From contig NZ_QFFZ01000014.1 in assembly GCF_004369225.1 (NCBI RefSeq), forward strand, positions 1-64,000: a stretch of 64,000 nt of DNA, given 5' to 3'. The position numbers were made by a program, and so were the translations under genes. Origin of the DNA: Pelotomaculum propionicicum (GTDB lineage Bacteria > Bacillota > Desulfotomaculia > Desulfotomaculales > Pelotomaculaceae). The notes beneath the pieces are model-generated. The model was not told the origin of the DNA, searched no databases, and saw only the letters and a program-made list of their open reading frames with translations. This document shows positions 52,643-60,627 of the stretch, one piece after another (positions within the stretch are counted from its first letter, which is position 1; every line of letters begins with the position of its first letter).

Positions 52643-53333
52643 GTCTGCAACTCCGGTGGCCGCTGTTGCAGTAGCGGGTGAAAATGGGATCCTGGCGGAA
52701 CGCATGGTTTTTAACAACAGGACCCATTCAGTAAACTTGCTGCCTATGATCAAGGCCGTACTTGAAGAATCCGGAGTGGGCCGCCGCGGCCTGGCGGGCA
52801 TAGCCGTATCCGGCGGGCCCGGCTCGTTTACAGGTTTGCGTATCGGCATGAGTACGGCCAAAGCGCTGGCCCAGGTGCTTGGCCTGCCCGTGGCCGGTAT
52901 ATCTACTCTGGACACGCTGGCTTACCCGCTCGCCGGCTGGCGGGGGCTTGTCTGTCCGGTCTTGAATGCGCGAAAAAATGAGGTGTATACAGCGGTTTAT
53001 GATCATATCAGGAAAATAACACTGGCCGGCCCGATGGCCATACAACCGGACCAACTGGCGGAAATTCTACTGGAGTTGGCCAAACCGGTGGTTTTCGCCG
53101 GCGATGGTGTGCCTCCCTACGCCTCAGTGTTTAGAGAAAGGCTGGGTGAACTGGCCAGCTTTGCCCCTCTGGCAGCCAATTTCCCGCGCGGGGCGGCTGT
53201 GGCTGAACTGGGCCTGAGCGCTTTTAAAAACGGACTGGGAGTAGATCCGCTTGCATTGCGCCCGCAGTACATCAGGCCTTCCGAGGCAGAGGTGGTCTGG
53301 CTTAAGAAAAACTCCGGGAGGATAAATAGTTGA
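52623..53333 (+). CDS. tsaB: TsaB, tRNA t6A synthesis subunit
   Basis: 236 residues of the ASKHA-fold TsaB (YeaZ): ILGIESATPVAAVAVAG, RTHSVNLLPMI, VSGGPGSFTGLRIGMSTAKA and CPVLNARKNEVYTA. It is the partner of TsaD and TsaE; tsaD is not in the adjacent sequence. TTG start, GAGGAG upstream. Confidence 0.92.
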   Translation: MYILGIESATPVAAVAVAGENGILAERMVFNNRTHSVNLLPMIKAVLEESGVGRRGLAGIAVSGGPGSFTGLRIGMSTAKALAQVLGLPVAGISTLDTLAYPLAGWRGLVCPVLNARKNEVYTAVYDHIRKITLAGPMAIQPDQLAEILLELAKPVVFAGDGVPPYASVFRERLGELASFAPLAANFPRGAAVAELGLSAFKNGLGVDPLALRPQYIRPSEAEVVWLKKNSGRINS

Positions 53334-53779
53334 CTGTCAGCTTTGAAGAAATGCGCCTGGAGCATTTAAGCCAGGTAGAGGAAATAGAGGTAGTTTCGTT
53401 TCCCACGCCCTGGTCGCATAAAGCTTTTGCCTACGAAATCACACAAAACAGTTTTGCCCATTATATAGTCGCCGTAGCCGGTGGTGAGGTTATCGGCTAC
53501 GGCGGGATGTGGTTTATTCTTGATGAGGCCCATATAACCAACGTGGCCGTGCGCCGGGACTGGCGGATGAAAGGTGTCGGCAGGGCCTTGATGCTGGAAA
53601 TTTTGCGGCGGGCTATCTTAATGGGCATTAACAGTATGACCCTGGAGGTACGCCCCTCCAATACGGCCGCCCGGAACCTTTACACTTCGCTTGGTTTTAT
53701 AGAAAAAGGCAGGCGCAAACGTTACTATACAGACACCAATGAAGATGCCATCATTATGTGGAAGGAAGGGCTGCTTTAG
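53330..53779 (+). CDS. rimI: RimI, ribosomal protein S18 alanine N-acetyltransferase
   Basis: A 149-residue GNAT enzyme: PTPWSHKAFAYEI, ITNVAVRRDWRMKGVGRALM (acetyl-CoA loop), TLEVRPSNTAARNLYTSLGF and RKRYYTDTNEDAIIMWKE. TTG start, overlapping the tsaB stop by 4 bp (TTGA), with GGAGG upstream. It is usually found beside tsaB and tsaD. Confidence 0.92.
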   Translation: MTVSFEEMRLEHLSQVEEIEVVSFPTPWSHKAFAYEITQNSFAHYIVAVAGGEVIGYGGMWFILDEAHITNVAVRRDWRMKGVGRALMLEILRRAILMGINSMTLEVRPSNTAARNLYTSLGFIEKGRRKRYYTDTNEDAIIMWKEGLL

Positions 53780-53864
53780 GATCCCAAAATGACGCGCCGC
53801 GGGTGATTCCCCCATCATTTTTATTCTCTATGCGCACTAAGTGTTTCAGAAATTAACGCCGCCG

Positions 53865-53887
53865 GTGCCTGATCAAAGATCAGGCGC
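53865..53887 (-). promoter_or_regulatory. Hairpin after the UXX-star TGA: SECIS candidate and/or terminator
   Basis: On the minus strand, starting 13 bases after the TGA first base, GCGCCTGATC (53887-53878) pairs with GATCAGGCAC (53874-53865) around a TTT loop, with one G-T pair. Distance from the TGA to the loop is ~20 bases, in the bacterial SECIS range, though the usual loop G is missing. It could also terminate transcription between two convergent operons. Confidence 0.45.
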
Positions 53888-53888
53888 T

Positions 53889-54104
53889 TTACACTCCTCA
53901 GGTGCCGCCATAACCAATAGTCACGTTTCCTCCTTCTACAATTACCGGGACTTTCCGAACGCCTTCCGAGAGTATGAGCATCTCCTGCAATTTTTCACTG
54001 TCTGACTGAACGTTGATGTATTTTGCCCTTTCCCCATAGGCCGCTAGTGCTTTATCGGTGAATGGACAACCTGGCCTGCCGTAAATGACAACTTTATCCT
54101 CCAT
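53889..54104 (-). CDS. UXX-star family (seleno)protein, glutaredoxin-like, Sec near the C-terminus
   Basis: A small thioredoxin-fold protein: VVIYGRPGCPFTDKALAAY (CPFT redox motif), VRKVPVIVEGG and VTIGYGGT. The frame reaches TGA at 53900-53898, then GGA GTG TAA. The end GGT-U-GV-stop is exactly the architecture that gives the UXX-star family its name (selenocysteine, two residues, stop), so I read the TGA as Sec and end the 71-residue protein at 53889. The start is ATG 54104 behind AGGAGGTGATG. It is probably co-transcribed with the CxxU protein and the ArsR regulator upstream. Confidence 0.75.
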
Positions 54105-54301
54105 AACATCACCTCCTAACATCTTTAGATAAGCATATATGTACATACGCGCAAGTCCTTGGGTAAAAATTTTTCGCTTTAAAGACTGCATAGTATATTT
54201 ATGTCCATCATAAAACAACGTTCTGGTCTGCTTAAAAAATGTAGGTGCGAATTTATTCGCACAATGCTGCAATAGATGAGGTTGTGTATCAATTTATACT
54301 T

Positions 54302-54547
54302 TTATTTAGAGGTTTTTTTAGGAGCGGCGTTTTCATTAAGAAGAAAATCGATAAGCTCCCTGTTCTTCATAATCGTGGTTTCTTTTACCATTTCCCCAAT
54401 GTCTATGGCTTCCTTAATCTCATCCTCACTTGCGTTGGCCTCACGGGCTGCGATATAGTGATATTCAAGTCATACCTGACAGTTTGCCGCCGTACTGGCG
54501 GCAATAGCGATCAGCTGCCTGACTTTTTTATCAAGAAATCTTGGCAT
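54302..54547 (-). CDS. Carboxymuconolactone decarboxylase/AhpD-like selenoprotein (CxxU)
   Basis: An 81-residue frame interrupted by TGA at 54472-54470. Read through, it gives AIAASTAANCQV-U-LEYH, the AhpD/CMD redox motif CxxCxxxH with Sec for the second Cys. The family-like sequence continues after the TGA (AAREANASEDEIKEAIDIGE, MVKETTIMKN) to TAA at 54302, so the TGA is Sec and not a stop. A small stem GCC-CGTGA-GGC lies 21 bases after the TGA, with a G in the loop, as bacterial SECIS elements have. RBS GGAAGGTG precedes ATG 54547. Probably a peroxiredoxin-type reductase or redox partner. Confidence 0.75.
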
Positions 54548-54581
54548 CAGAAACACCTTCCATTCGTTTTTGAACTAAGAT

Positions 54582-54971
54582 TCAAAGGCCTTCACTGCCA
54601 ACCACACATTTTCCGTCAACCCTCAGGCCAAGTCTCCTGGCAAACAAATCAAGATCGGTCTCAAGCAGCTTCTCGTTTATACCGGACCGGATTGCTTCCA
54701 TCAAATGTTCAGTAAAGCCTGGCGGTTTTGCAACCAGATAATAATATTTCCAGATTCCTTCCCTTCTCTCATCTACCAGCCCGGCATGTCTTAAAATTGA
54801 AAGGTGTCGTGATATGCTGTACTGAGGCAATCGGAGCGCGTCCATCAGTTCACTGACACAGGCGTCGCTGCTGTGCAGCAGCAGCCTTATGATGCGGATC
54901 CTGGTCCGGTCCGCCAGAGCCCTGAATATTTCTTCGCTTTTGTTTAGTGTTTCATATGTTATATGCTGCAT
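54582..54971 (-). CDS. ArsR-family regulator
   Basis: 129 residues, winged-helix ArsR/SmtB type: IFRALADRTRIRIIRLLL, SDACVSELMDALRLPQYSIS, RHLSILRHAGLVDERREGIW, KYYYLV. One cysteine lies where ArsR has ELCVCDL (here DACVSEL), and another in the C-terminal DGKCVVG, so a thiol/metalloid sensor is possible. It heads the minus-strand operon with the two small selenoproteins, which it likely controls in response to arsenic, metal or redox stress (inference). Confidence 0.85.
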   Translation of the reverse strand: MQHITYETLNKSEEIFRALADRTRIRIIRLLLHSSDACVSELMDALRLPQYSISRHLSILRHAGLVDERREGIWKYYYLVAKPPGFTEHLMEAIRSGINEKLLETDLDLFARRLGLRVDGKCVVGSEGL

Positions 54972-55136
54972 ATTGCATATAATAACACAGTTTTCATATT
55001 AAAGTCAATAAATTCATTGGCTGTAAAACCCCGACAGTAGGTGCCATAGTGACACGGCGGGCATTAGCCAGCTTTTTTTATGATATAATTTGTTTTAGTC
55101 AGCTGTCATAAAAGAGTCCGCGAAGTTGTTATATAG

Positions 55137-55793
55137 ATGAAACCGTCTAATGGAGGTCCGGGGGCAGTGCCGTCAACCACCAGCGAATATACTAATAACC
55201 CGGCCGGGTTTAAAGAGCTTTTCTACCGGCACTATCCGGCGGTATGCCGCCAGCTTACCTGCCTGTTGGGCAGCCGTGCTGACGCGGAGGATATTGCCCA
55301 GGAGGCGTTTATCAAACTTTTTAATACGCCGCCCAGGGAATCCTCCAACCTGGGAGGCTGGCTTTCCAGGGTAGCCACCAATCTCGCTTATAACCACCTG
55401 CGCAGCCAAAACAGCAGGCGGCGCAGGGAGATGGGCGTTTCTGTCGCACCGGTGGCGGCGGAAGCCGGGCCAGAGACTGCTGCCCTGCGGGAAGAGGAGA
55501 TCGCCCTTACCCGCAAGGTCCTGGAACTTATTCCGGAAAGAGACAGGGCCTGCCTTCTTTTAAAATTCTCAGGCATGAATTACGCAGCCATAGCCAGGGT
55601 TATTGACGTCAAAGAGTCCTCTGTCGGCACCTTGCTCGCACGTGCCCGCGCCAGGTTCCGGTCAGAATACTTAAAACTTACAAACGGGAGTGAAACTGCG
55701 AGCCTGGTCTGGCAAAAAGACGGTGTTGTTTACACGGTCAGCGGCAGCCTGACCCTGCAGCAGGCTCTGGATATAGCGGGCTTAATACAGTAA
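55137..55793 (+). CDS. ECF-type RNA polymerase sigma factor with a DUF4367-like tail
   Basis: 218 residues. Sigma region 2: FYRHYPAVCRQLTCLLGSRA, DAEDIAQEAFIKLFN, GWLSRVATNLAYNHLRSQ. Region 4: ELIPERDRACLLLKFSGMNY, AAIARVIDVKESSVGTLLAR. The last ~35 residues (LVWQKDGVVYTVSGSLTLQQ, ALDIAGLI) look like the end of a DUF4367 domain, normally part of separate anti-sigma proteins. No anti-sigma gene follows. It may be self-contained or regulated through this tail. Confidence 0.85.
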   Translation: MKPSNGGPGAVPSTTSEYTNNPAGFKELFYRHYPAVCRQLTCLLGSRADAEDIAQEAFIKLFNTPPRESSNLGGWLSRVATNLAYNHLRSQNSRRRREMGVSVAPVAAEAGPETAALREEEIALTRKVLELIPERDRACLLLKFSGMNYAAIARVIDVKESSVGTLLARARARFRSEYLKLTNGSETASLVWQKDGVVYTVSGSLTLQQALDIAGLIQ

Positions 55794-55945
55794 AAAATAG
55801 TAGTAGGTCGTAGGCTGTAGGCCGTAGGCCAATTGGGTTGTAAGTCGTATGGCGTAGGCCGTAGGTATATACTGCATTCCTAAAGGGTCTTAACCCAAGA
55901 GAAATACTTTAATACTTACGTCCTACGTCTTACGGCCTATAGCTT
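55794..55945. repeat. Palindromic element A built of degenerate 7-bp units
   Basis: The left arm is a run of GTAGGYC-type heptads (GTAGGTC, GTAGGCT, GTAGGCC, GTAGGCC, AATTGGGTT, GTAAGTC, GTATGGC, GTAGGCC). The right arm has the complementary type (CTTACGT, CCTACGT, CTTACGG, CCTATAG). The core GGTATATACTGCATTCCTA (55864-55882) recurs in inverse orientation in the element at 63655. Non-coding. Confidence 0.7.
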
Positions 55946-55949
55946 TATA

Positions 55950-55986
55950 AAAGATTTGCCTTTCGTGAGGGGCAAATCTTTTTTTG
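55950..55986 (+). terminator. Intrinsic terminator of the sigma factor gene
   Basis: AAAGATTTGCC (55950-55960) pairs with GGCAAATCTTT (55971-55981), then Ts. Confidence 0.85.
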
Positions 55987-56141
55987 CGGCCTCAAAAAGA
56001 CTTTATCTGTTAGACATCATTCTGACATAATTAAACAGTAAAATGTAAGACAGAATAGGCAAAAATGTAAGAAAAGCAAGGCAGGAATAAGGCAGAGTGT
56101 CGTAAAAATAATGAATAGGTCATTATAAGGAGGCTCTGTTT

Positions 56142-56828
56142 ATGCAGGCAATCATGGTCGTGGAGGACGAGCCCTCCATTGCGCTGGTGCTCAAGGCCTA
56201 TCTTGAGCATGCCGGCTACCGGGTGATCATTGCCGCTGACGGGGAAGAAGCCCTGCAAAAGTTTAATGAGACAAAACCCCTGCTGGTCCTGCTGGACTTA
56301 ATGCTGCCCGGCCGGGACGGTTTGGCGGTGCTGGATGAAATCCGCAGACAGAGCAGCTGCCCTGTGATTATAGTTACTGCCAGAGGTACTGTTGAGGACC
56401 GTCTGTACGGTTTTAAACAGGGGGCTGACGATTATATTCCGAAACCTTTTGATCCTGAAGAAGTAGTGGCGCGGGTGAAGGCAGTTTTAAGGCGCCAGTC
56501 TTTTCTGGTGGAGCAGGATTTATTTCAGTTTGGGAGTCTGACCATTGATTTTACTGCCCGCCATGCTGCTATCAAAGGAAAGCCTGTCACGCTCGCGCCG
56601 CGCGACTGGGACTTGCTTTCTTTTTTTATGCGGCACCCCAACCAGGTTTTTACCAGGGATCAGCTGCTGGATTACGTTTGGGGCATGGATTATGAAGGCG
56701 GAGATCGCGCGGTTGATGTGGCGATCAAACGCCTGCGGCAGTGTTTGCGGGACTGGCCGGCAGATGAAGGAGAGATCGGCACTGTAAGGGGAATGGGGTA
56801 TATGCTGCGTGTGCAAGAAGGTAGTTAA
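56142..56828 (+). CDS. OmpR/PhoB-family response regulator
   Basis: 228 residues. Receiver domain (VVEDEPSIALVL, phospho-Asp in LVLLDLMLPGRDG, Thr in VIIVTARG, Lys in YIPKPFDPEE), then a winged-helix output domain (LAPRDWDLLSFFMRHPNQVF, GDRAVDVAIKRLRQ, TVRGMGYMLRV). It is paired with the histidine kinase that starts within its 3' end and precedes an efflux operon, which it probably regulates. Confidence 0.93.
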   Translation: MQAIMVVEDEPSIALVLKAYLEHAGYRVIIAADGEEALQKFNETKPLLVLLDLMLPGRDGLAVLDEIRRQSSCPVIIVTARGTVEDRLYGFKQGADDYIPKPFDPEEVVARVKAVLRRQSFLVEQDLFQFGSLTIDFTARHAAIKGKPVTLAPRDWDLLSFFMRHPNQVFTRDQLLDYVWGMDYEGGDRAVDVAIKRLRQCLRDWPADEGEIGTVRGMGYMLRVQEGS

Positions 56829-58254
56829 CCACAAAACGGTGCCGATGCTGACTTACTGGACCAGCCGCTATGTGCTGGTGCTTTTGCTCAGCCTTTTAGT
56901 CCTGGCAATAATCTCAGGAATCTGGATTCGCTTTAACGCTTACGAGCATATCTATAACCTGCTTGAAATGCGGGCCGAGCAGCTGGCCGGGATGTACGAC
57001 CGGGAAACTCAGGAAATCGTATTTCCGGCGAGGCAGCAGGGTGAAATAGAGTCAAACCGCTACAAATTCACCTCGTCTTTTTCTGAAGTGGTGCAAATAG
57101 CCGGCCGGTCAGGAAAAGTCCAGACCTACAAAAAAGAAAAACCGGTAAATGAAATATCCGTACTATATGAGATTTCAGCTCAGCATCAGGAAGTTCTTGA
57201 TGGCAGAACAATACATGAAAAATTCGAAGTCGACGGGCAGACCTGGCTGCGCGTAGGTGTTCCCATTTACCAGGACGGGACTGCCGGCTGGGCGCTTTAT
57301 GTCAGCCTGCCGGCCAGAAATATGCTGCAGCAGATCTCCCGCCTGTATGGTTCGCTGGCCCTGGTAACAGTTACTATTCTAATTGCCGGCTGGCTGGTGC
57401 TGTACTTTCTTTCCAGGGGGCTGACCCGCCCGCTGCGGCAGGTTGCAACAGCGGCTCAGGACATAGCCGGCGGTAAATATGACCCGGCCCTGCCCGAACA
57501 GGTCAAAGAACGGGAACTGCAGCAGCTGATCGTTTCTTTCAGCGACATGGCCAAGCAGCTGAAACAGCTGGAACAATTACGTACCGACCTGCTGGCGGGC
57601 GTGTCCCACGAATTGCGTACGCCCATAACCTCAATCAGAGGGATGATCCAGGCAGTTCAAAGTAAAGTGGTTACCGGCAGTGAAGCGGAAGAGTTTTTAA
57701 AAATAACACTGAATGAAGCCAAACGCCTGCAGCTGATGGTTGAAGAGCTGCTGGATTTTTCTTCGTTTGAAGCGGGCGCGGCGCCAATCCGCCAGGAAAC
57801 TGTAGACCTCTCCCGGCTGGTGGCGGAGGTTGTCCGCCAGCTCGGTTCCTCTCCCGAATTTCTCAACCTGCGGTTCGCTGCGAACCTTCCGGCAGAACAG
57901 GTCTGGGTTAAAGGCGACGCGGGAAGGCTGCGCCAGATTATCATTAACCTCTTCAATAACAGCCAGAGAGCCTCAGCGACAGCTATAAGAATTGACCTGT
58001 CTACAGAAGCAGGCCAGGTTATTATTGATGTCTGGGACAACGGCAGGGGCATTGCCCTAAAAGATCAGCCATATGTATTTGAGCGGTTCTACCGGGGCCT
58101 GCCGGCCAAGAAAAAGGGCCTCGGCCTGGGCTTAACGCTAAGCCGCCTGCTGGCCCGGGCGCACGGGGGAGATTTAAGCCTGCGGAGCACAGGCGCCGAA
58201 GGCACGGTCTTCCGTTTATACCTGCCGGGATCATTTCCCGGCCAAGAAACATAA
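56809..58254 (+). CDS. Membrane sensor histidine kinase
   Basis: Up to 481 residues. Two membrane segments (~20-40, ~180-202) flank an extracellular sensor domain. HAMP follows (SRGLTRPLRQVATAAQDIAG), then the H-box GVSHELRTPITSIRGM, N-box INLFNNSQ, G1 VWDNGRGIA and G2 GLGLGLTLS. The start is uncertain: GTG 56809 overlaps the regulator; GTG 56839 and ATG 56845 lie behind AAGAAGGTAG. It phosphorylates the preceding regulator; the stimulus may be a toxic compound exported by the MacAB-like system downstream (inference). Confidence 0.9.
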   Translation: MCKKVVNHKTVPMLTYWTSRYVLVLLLSLLVLAIISGIWIRFNAYEHIYNLLEMRAEQLAGMYDRETQEIVFPARQQGEIESNRYKFTSSFSEVVQIAGRSGKVQTYKKEKPVNEISVLYEISAQHQEVLDGRTIHEKFEVDGQTWLRVGVPIYQDGTAGWALYVSLPARNMLQQISRLYGSLALVTVTILIAGWLVLYFLSRGLTRPLRQVATAAQDIAGGKYDPALPEQVKERELQQLIVSFSDMAKQLKQLEQLRTDLLAGVSHELRTPITSIRGMIQAVQSKVVTGSEAEEFLKITLNEAKRLQLMVEELLDFSSFEAGAAPIRQETVDLSRLVAEVVRQLGSSPEFLNLRFAANLPAEQVWVKGDAGRLRQIIINLFNNSQRASATAIRIDLSTEAGQVIIDVWDNGRGIALKDQPYVFERFYRGLPAKKKGLGLGLTLSRLLARAHGGDLSLRSTGAEGTVFRLYLPGSFPGQET

Positions 58255-58274
58255 AGAACAGGGAGGAAAACATT

Positions 58275-59837
58275 TTGCCTAATTTACTCCAAAAAACCGG
58301 TGCTAAACTCAAAGAGGCGGCCGGGCTGCCGGGCAGAAAAAAACTGCTTCTGGGCGGCGCGGTGGTCTTGATCGTGATCCTGGCGGGATATTTTGTTTTT
58401 GGCAGGACCAAGGACGCCTCGGGCAGTTTCATAACCGATACGGTAAAACGGGGCAGGGTCGCCAGTACCATTTCAGCCAGCGGCATGGTAGAGCCCGTGA
58501 GCACAGTTTCGCTGAATTTCAAAAACGCTGAAGTGATTAAAAAACTATATGTGAAAATAGGCGACCACGTGACGGCGGGACAGCTGGTAGCCGAGCAGGA
58601 CAGCGGCAACCTGGAGGCCCAGTTGGCCCAGTCTGCCGCGAGTGTCAGCAGCGCCAGCGCAAAATATCAGCTTCTGGTAAAAGGGGCCAGGGAAGAGGAT
58701 ATAGCGCAGTCAGAGGCAAGTGTGCAAATGGCCCAGGCAAGTTATGACCAGGTCAAGGCTACATTTGAAAGAAACCAGATGCTCTACGACACAGGGGCAA
58801 TTTCACAGGCGGATTTTGAAAAAGCCCAGGTTGACTATATCAATGCGGAGGGCAAATTAAAGCAGGCCCAGGAGTCCCTTAAAGCCCTGCAGTCAGGCAA
58901 CAGGCCGGAGGATATCGCTGCCGCCGCGGCCCAGGTGGAAAGCAGCAGCGCCCAGTTGAAAATGGCTCAGAGCGACCTGGACGGATCCAAAATGGTCAGC
59001 CCCCTAAACGGTATTGTCAGCGCGGTAAACGGCGCGGAAGGCCAGCGGGCCACCGCCAACAACAACAATACCAGCGGCTCCAGCGGTTTTATTGTGATCA
59101 TTTCCGAAGCGCTGCAGATCAGAGCCCAGGTCAACGAGGCGGACATCGGCAAAGCCCAAACCGGGCAGGACGTGGAGTTCACAGTTAACTCCTTCCCCGA
59201 TAAAGTGTTTAAAGGCAGGGTGAGCAGTATCGCTCCCCAGGCCTATACCTTGTCCAACGTGCAGATATATGACGTGATCATCCAGCTTGACCAGAACTAT
59301 ACTGAATTGAAGGCCGGTATGCCGGCCAATGTGACTATCATTGTCGAGAGCCACGAAAACACCCTGACTGTACCCAAAGGCGCGGTGAGTTATGCGGTAA
59401 CCTATCTTAACAAAGGCAAGCAGACTGGTTCCACTGCGAGCAGCGCCGGCAGTAATGTGTCCGCCCAGCGGCAAAACACCGGCCAAATTACCGGTCAGAG
59501 CGGCGGCCAGGGCGCCGGCGCCGCCGGGAGCCAGAACAGAAATTCAGGCCCGGCGGGTGACGGCGGCTCAACCAGGCAGTCCGCGGCTTACAGCGGCGCC
59601 GGGAGCAGCGGCGCCGGTCGTCAGGCAACAGTACTTGTTTTGGACAAGTCGAATAATCCGGTGCAAAAGAGAGTCACCCTTGGGCTGTCAGATATGAGAA
59701 ATTATGAAGTGGTCAATGGCCTGGAAGAAGGGGAAACCGTCGTGGTCGGCTCACTCAGCCAGACCGCTTCCAGCGCCCAGACCACCCAGGGCGGTCCGGG
59801 CGGCGGCATGTCGTTTGTCCAGCGCCTGGCGCACTAA
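58275..59837 (+). CDS. MacA/HlyD-type efflux adaptor protein
   Basis: 520 residues. One N-terminal membrane anchor (LLLGGAVVLIVILAGYFVFG), a biotinyl-lipoyl-like half (VYKIGDHVTAGQLVAE type: VKIGDHVTAGQLVAEQDSGN), a coiled-coil hairpin (~110-220, alanine/glutamine-rich), then beta-barrel (VNEADIGKAQTGQDVEFTVN) and membrane-proximal domains. An unusual Gly/Ser/Gln-rich low-complexity insert lies at ~375-455. It links the MacB-like transporter to the extracellular side. TTG start with GGGAGG. Confidence 0.9.
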   Translation: MPNLLQKTGAKLKEAAGLPGRKKLLLGGAVVLIVILAGYFVFGRTKDASGSFITDTVKRGRVASTISASGMVEPVSTVSLNFKNAEVIKKLYVKIGDHVTAGQLVAEQDSGNLEAQLAQSAASVSSASAKYQLLVKGAREEDIAQSEASVQMAQASYDQVKATFERNQMLYDTGAISQADFEKAQVDYINAEGKLKQAQESLKALQSGNRPEDIAAAAAQVESSSAQLKMAQSDLDGSKMVSPLNGIVSAVNGAEGQRATANNNNTSGSSGFIVIISEALQIRAQVNEADIGKAQTGQDVEFTVNSFPDKVFKGRVSSIAPQAYTLSNVQIYDVIIQLDQNYTELKAGMPANVTIIVESHENTLTVPKGAVSYAVTYLNKGKQTGSTASSAGSNVSAQRQNTGQITGQSGGQGAGAAGSQNRNSGPAGDGGSTRQSAAYSGAGSSGAGRQATVLVLDKSNNPVQKRVTLGLSDMRNYEVVNGLEEGETVVVGSLSQTASSAQTTQGGPGGGMSFVQRLAH

Positions 59838-59871
59838 ACTCTGCCCGTAATACATAGCTGCGGAGGTCTCT

Positions 59872-60627
59872 ATGCCGGGTAAAATAACTTTACAGCTTAA
59901 ACAGATCAGAAAAGTATATACCATGGGAGAACATAAGATTTTTGCCCTGGACGGGGTCGATCTTACCTTCCTGGAGGGCGAAATGGCAGCCATTATGGGT
60001 TCCTCCGGTTCGGGCAAAAGCACTTTGCTGAATATTATCGGCTGCCTGGACAGGCCCACGGAGGGGACTTATATCCTGGACGGCGAGGATATTTCTGATT
60101 TAAACAAAAATCAGCTGGCAAGCATCCGTAATAAAAAGTTCGGTTTTGTTTTTCAGGCTTTTAACCTCCTGGGGAGGGTAACTGTCCGGGCTAATGTCCA
60201 GTTGCCGCTGATCTATGCCGGTATGGATAAAAAAGAAATGGAGGCCAGGACTAAAGAAGCTCTGGCCTGGGTAGGCCTGGCCGGTTATATGAACCACCTG
60301 CCCGGCCAGATGTCGGGCGGCCAGCAGCAGAGAGTGGCCATTGCCCGCGCCCTGGTCAACAGCCCGTCCCTGATTCTGGCTGATGAGCCCACCGGCGCGC
60401 TGGACTCAAAAACTAGCATAGAGATCATGGCCGTCATTCAGAGATTGAACAGGGAAAAAGGGATTACTGTGATTATGGTGACTCATGATAAAGATATCGC
60501 CTGTTACTGCCGCCGTTTGATTCTTTTAAAGGACGGGCACGTGGTGGAAGACACCAGGCTGGACCACCAGAGAGACGCCGCGGCTGACCTTGCCGCCTTA
60601 ACTGAAAAAGCGGAGGCTGAGGCATGA
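59872..60627 (+). CDS. MacB-type ABC exporter ATPase
   Basis: 251 residues of the LolD/MacB ATPase family: Walker [11 protein letters not shown]-loop FVFQAFNLL, signature [15 protein letters not shown], Walker [13 protein letters not shown], His switch VTHDKDIA. It pairs with the FtsX-type permease that follows and the adaptor before it. Confidence 0.93.
   Translation: MPGKITLQLKQIRKVYTMGEHKIFALDGVDLTFLEGEMAAIMGSSGSGKSTLLNIIGCLDRPTEGTYILDGEDISDLNKNQLASIRNKKFGFVFQAFNLLGRVTVRANVQLPLIYAGMDKKEMEARTKEALAWVGLAGYMNHLPGQMSGGQQQRVAIARALVNSPSLILADEPTGALDSKTSIEIMAVIQRLNREKGITVIMVTHDKDIACYCRRLILLKDGHVVEDTRLDHQRDAAADLAALTEKAEAEA

Noticed and set aside
54245-54715. Long plus-strand frame over the selenoprotein/arsR region
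   Set aside because: No family-like sequence, no convincing ribosome site, and it lies opposite a CxxU protein and the start-distal end of arsR that do show family motifs.
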